A DNA stretch of 64,000 bases from Nicoliella lavandulae (lineage in GTDB: Bacteria; Bacillota; Bacilli; Lactobacillales; Lactobacillaceae), in assembly GCF_037546185.1 (NCBI RefSeq), contig NZ_JAWMWH010000001.1, forward strand, positions 1,054,001-1,118,000, in the 5' to 3' direction. The notes below the pieces were generated by a model. It was not told the DNA's origin. It was given only the letters and a program-made list of their open reading frames with translations, and made no database searches. The position numbers were made by a program, and so were the translations under genes. Shown here one piece after another: positions 63,101-64,000 of this stretch (positions within the stretch are counted from its first letter, which is position 1; each line of letters opens with the position of its first letter).

Positions 63101-64000
63101 CATACTATTTGCCATCTTTTACTGACCCAAATAACTATTCAGTCCAGCAATATGTTGCCTCTCCTCATTCACTCGTATCTAATGATCCAAATGATACATC
63201 TGGTGCCGTTTACACTGCGGTTGCAGATACTTACGGTAATTGGAGTGTTACAATTCCAGCAGACTCAATGAATTATTATAATCGATCACTTGCTAGATAT
63301 CTTAATACTGCTACTGCTCATTTAAATACCGTTAAATCCGTCAAGGAAGCAACCGTCAACATTCAAGCATATATTGATGGATATAATAAATCTACTGTAA
63401 ACAGTAACGATACAACTAATAGTAATGATTATACTGCCGGTAGTAACTATAAAGATGGTTATACGCAAGGTCAATCTGATATTAACTTCAATAATGGGAT
63501 CTACAGTAAAGCATTAGACTATCAATTAGGATATCAAAATGGATATACATCAAAGCCAGATACAGTTGCTAAACATTATTACGATCAAGCTAGTTCAGCT
63601 GTGTCCGCTACTGCTAGTTCATATGCTTCAGCTAGTTCCATATCATCTGCTGCAAGTAGTGCATCTTCAATGGGTTCTGTTGCAGTTAGCAATGCTAGTG
63701 CTCAGTTAAGCTATGCTAATGTAGTAGGATCAACTTATAGCGATTATCAATTTATTAAAAACTATGAAAGCTTCCAAGCTAGCGCACTTTCAACTGCATC
63801 ATCTGCTGCCAAGGTTATTAATGATACTGTTGGTTCCATTGCTTCATTACTATCATCGGCTACAAGTGCTTATGGTGATGGAAGTAATGCCTTCTATGGT
63901 GGGGGCAGTCGAGCAGCAAGTTATTTAAGTGCAGTTCAATCTAATATTGCGGCCGCTAGAATTGCGGCTGCTAGTTCTGCAACTGCTATTAATGCTTCAG
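60121..64000 (+). CDS. Second giant Ser/Ala-rich surface protein, 5' part (runs off window)
   Basis: Open from TTG 60121 to the window end (at least 1,293 residues). It is a paralogue of the first giant gene. Residues 1-48: signal peptide with KKVKKQWIVVS and cleavage after VHA48. About 50-225: Ser/Asn/Asp-rich spacer. About 226-455: Ser/Ala helical-looking region. About 460-957: beta-helix adhesin-like domain (TASQFDAAFKNSNISHINID, TFNAKTYNGNVMELSNGG, TINVVNGAQLNINPTG). About 960-1057: Ig-like domain (GVISGYATPGAYIKLP, YGNWSVTIP). About 1082-1150: Tyr/Gly-patterned domain (NYKDGYTQGQSD, YQLGYQNGYTSK). Then Ala/Ser repeats start. The Tyr/Gly domain sits before the repeats here but after them in the first gene. 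No lesion is seen in this part. Confidence 0.88.
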   Translation, partial: MLYNKYRFNKVNDKKVLRKVKKQWIVVSLSMLTVLGGSTMVAQNTVHADTTSANYSENNDSSANKTSDSSAANNSSSSSNANISTNTNTNAYTQSTATTSTANASSNATSDTSTAASADTQSTTSASADSTSTDSSSNAKSIDSASSNSSATSSSSDAKTDSSSAKSSDNSNASSSASTDSSSVKGSASASSSDASSQSTTDSSANSSATSSASNSVSGVSSASTNASLTSDQTAELKNILTSTGTADTIDIAKLSTSDAANIETLYRAALISTDGGSDSLTTLKSYIATIGSLNSNISSVATIYSDVNSIVSNASSVAQQANILSTRYADSSTSSSSQVASKAAISAQSAFGSMASYVTNAKLQSVFASNAQTNNSSLSSALSSAASLMNNGGSVSSLELSSLFDAADSQVSNVNKYLSSANDALSSASANYTTISSYTSITSSATRSTAVQASRNASKPGTASGFINVTTASQFDAAFKNSNISHINIDANMSLWSLYSGFNNMWTSNNHTGNFVVNGLQMNNTWSTVDFAGISYNAQDSVTVVQNLNLYGANYYGPITSRTTAGAKLYYDNINYTGSQLAYATTTNLYLGNPNNTPDTSNSSIDTADNPIKSTVNINAGFNYSPTQVAKNYGMSYSYNGNGSLDLVNGYVSVQGNGPNGPQGGSNQQAFQVASVEFLPGSTFNAKTYNGNVMELSNGGNMTVDHGANVTFTPGGYAPENSPTSSTAFGLYMRGTGTVNVNAGAILNINPYVNTNWTNNIGGAIYTRGGATINVVNGAQLNINPTGSVNSSGNVITNYPNGLGFVQINGASTINVDNQAQFNFNGTNIGNNALSAIKVSGGGTLKLTNSATMKLAIDGVAADTLLDISGTVTIDNPQQIIFDLTKNTNSGSNAFISGLTVNGTSISFKDVNGTVFGPFAITTLKSNGSGTVTATTTGVLNGATNTDITKAANFSRYIEMDHVQDVQIGGIQYNSTTGVISGYATPGAYIKLPYYLPSFTDPNNYSVQQYVASPHSLVSNDPNDTSGAVYTAVADTYGNWSVTIPADSMNYYNRSLARYLNTATAHLNTVKSVKEATVNIQAYIDGYNKSTVNSNDTTNSNDYTAGSNYKDGYTQGQSDINFNNGIYSKALDYQLGYQNGYTSKPDTVAKHYYDQASSAVSATASSYASASSISSAASSASSMGSVAVSNASAQLSYANVVGSTYSDYQFIKNYESFQASALSTASSAAKVINDTVGSIASLLSSATSAYGDGSNAFYGGGSRAASYLSAVQSNIAAARIAAASSATAINAS

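Noticed and set aside
1..64000. tRNA or rRNA genes, insertion sequences, prophage or replication origin
   Set aside because: No cloverleaf, rRNA segment, transposase, integrase or DnaA-box cluster was recognised by reading; a tRNAscan or IS search could still find weak ones.

Overview
The window is a Bacillota chromosome segment, most likely from the Lactobacillaceae. Evidence is the gene order (mltG-udk-greA, miaA-glnR-glnA, and PBP-rpmG-fthC-rhomboid-yqgQ-glcK), a phenylalanine T-box before pheST, a perfect GlnR box, a DUF3042 protein, and very long Ser/Ala-rich secreted proteins of a kind reported from bee- and flower-associated lactobacilli (Apilactobacillus, Fructilactobacillus and relatives). 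The genus cannot be fixed from the sequence alone.

Positions 1-24,000 hold ordinary housekeeping genes: the end of a YceD-family gene and rpmF; an ArlRS-type two-component system; yidC and an acylphosphatase on the minus strand; a TrmH-type rRNA methyltransferase and an HD protein; an HxlR-family regulator; T-box-pheS-pheT; mltG-udk-greA; a large YfhO-family membrane protein on the minus strand; a class B penicillin-binding protein; rpmG (too short for most ORF callers); fthC, rhomboid protease, yqgQ, glcK and a rhodanese-like protein; a DUF3042 gene on the minus strand; a glycerophosphodiesterase; miaA; glnR and glnA. Most are in short operons closed by clear intrinsic terminators.

From 24,139 to the window end the DNA encodes two paralogous giant surface proteins. 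The first spans 24,139-59,847 (35.7 kb, about 11,900 codons if read through). It is interrupted by two in-frame TAA codons (28,180 and 55,242) and two frame changes (near 51,514 and 58,275), so it appears as five reading frames. Its layout is: signal peptide, Ser-rich segment, beta-helix adhesin-like domain, Ig-like segment, about 30 kb of Ala/Ser/Asn-rich repeats, Ser/Thr/Asn linker, a Tyr/Gly-patterned domain and a basic C-terminal domain. The second gene starts with TTG at 60,121, has the same N-terminal layout and runs off the window.

The main finding is the internal organisation of the giant protein. It is built from about 46 modules of about 221 residues (663 bp), each with two recognisable loop motifs. 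In the central part these modules are ordered in a repeating five-type cycle (a-b-c-d-e), giving a higher-order repeat of 3,315 bp (1,105 residues) present about five times. Two neighbouring copies are almost identical over long stretches. One of the frame changes coincides with loss of about 379 bp from a module, which suggests that repeat recombination broke the gene.
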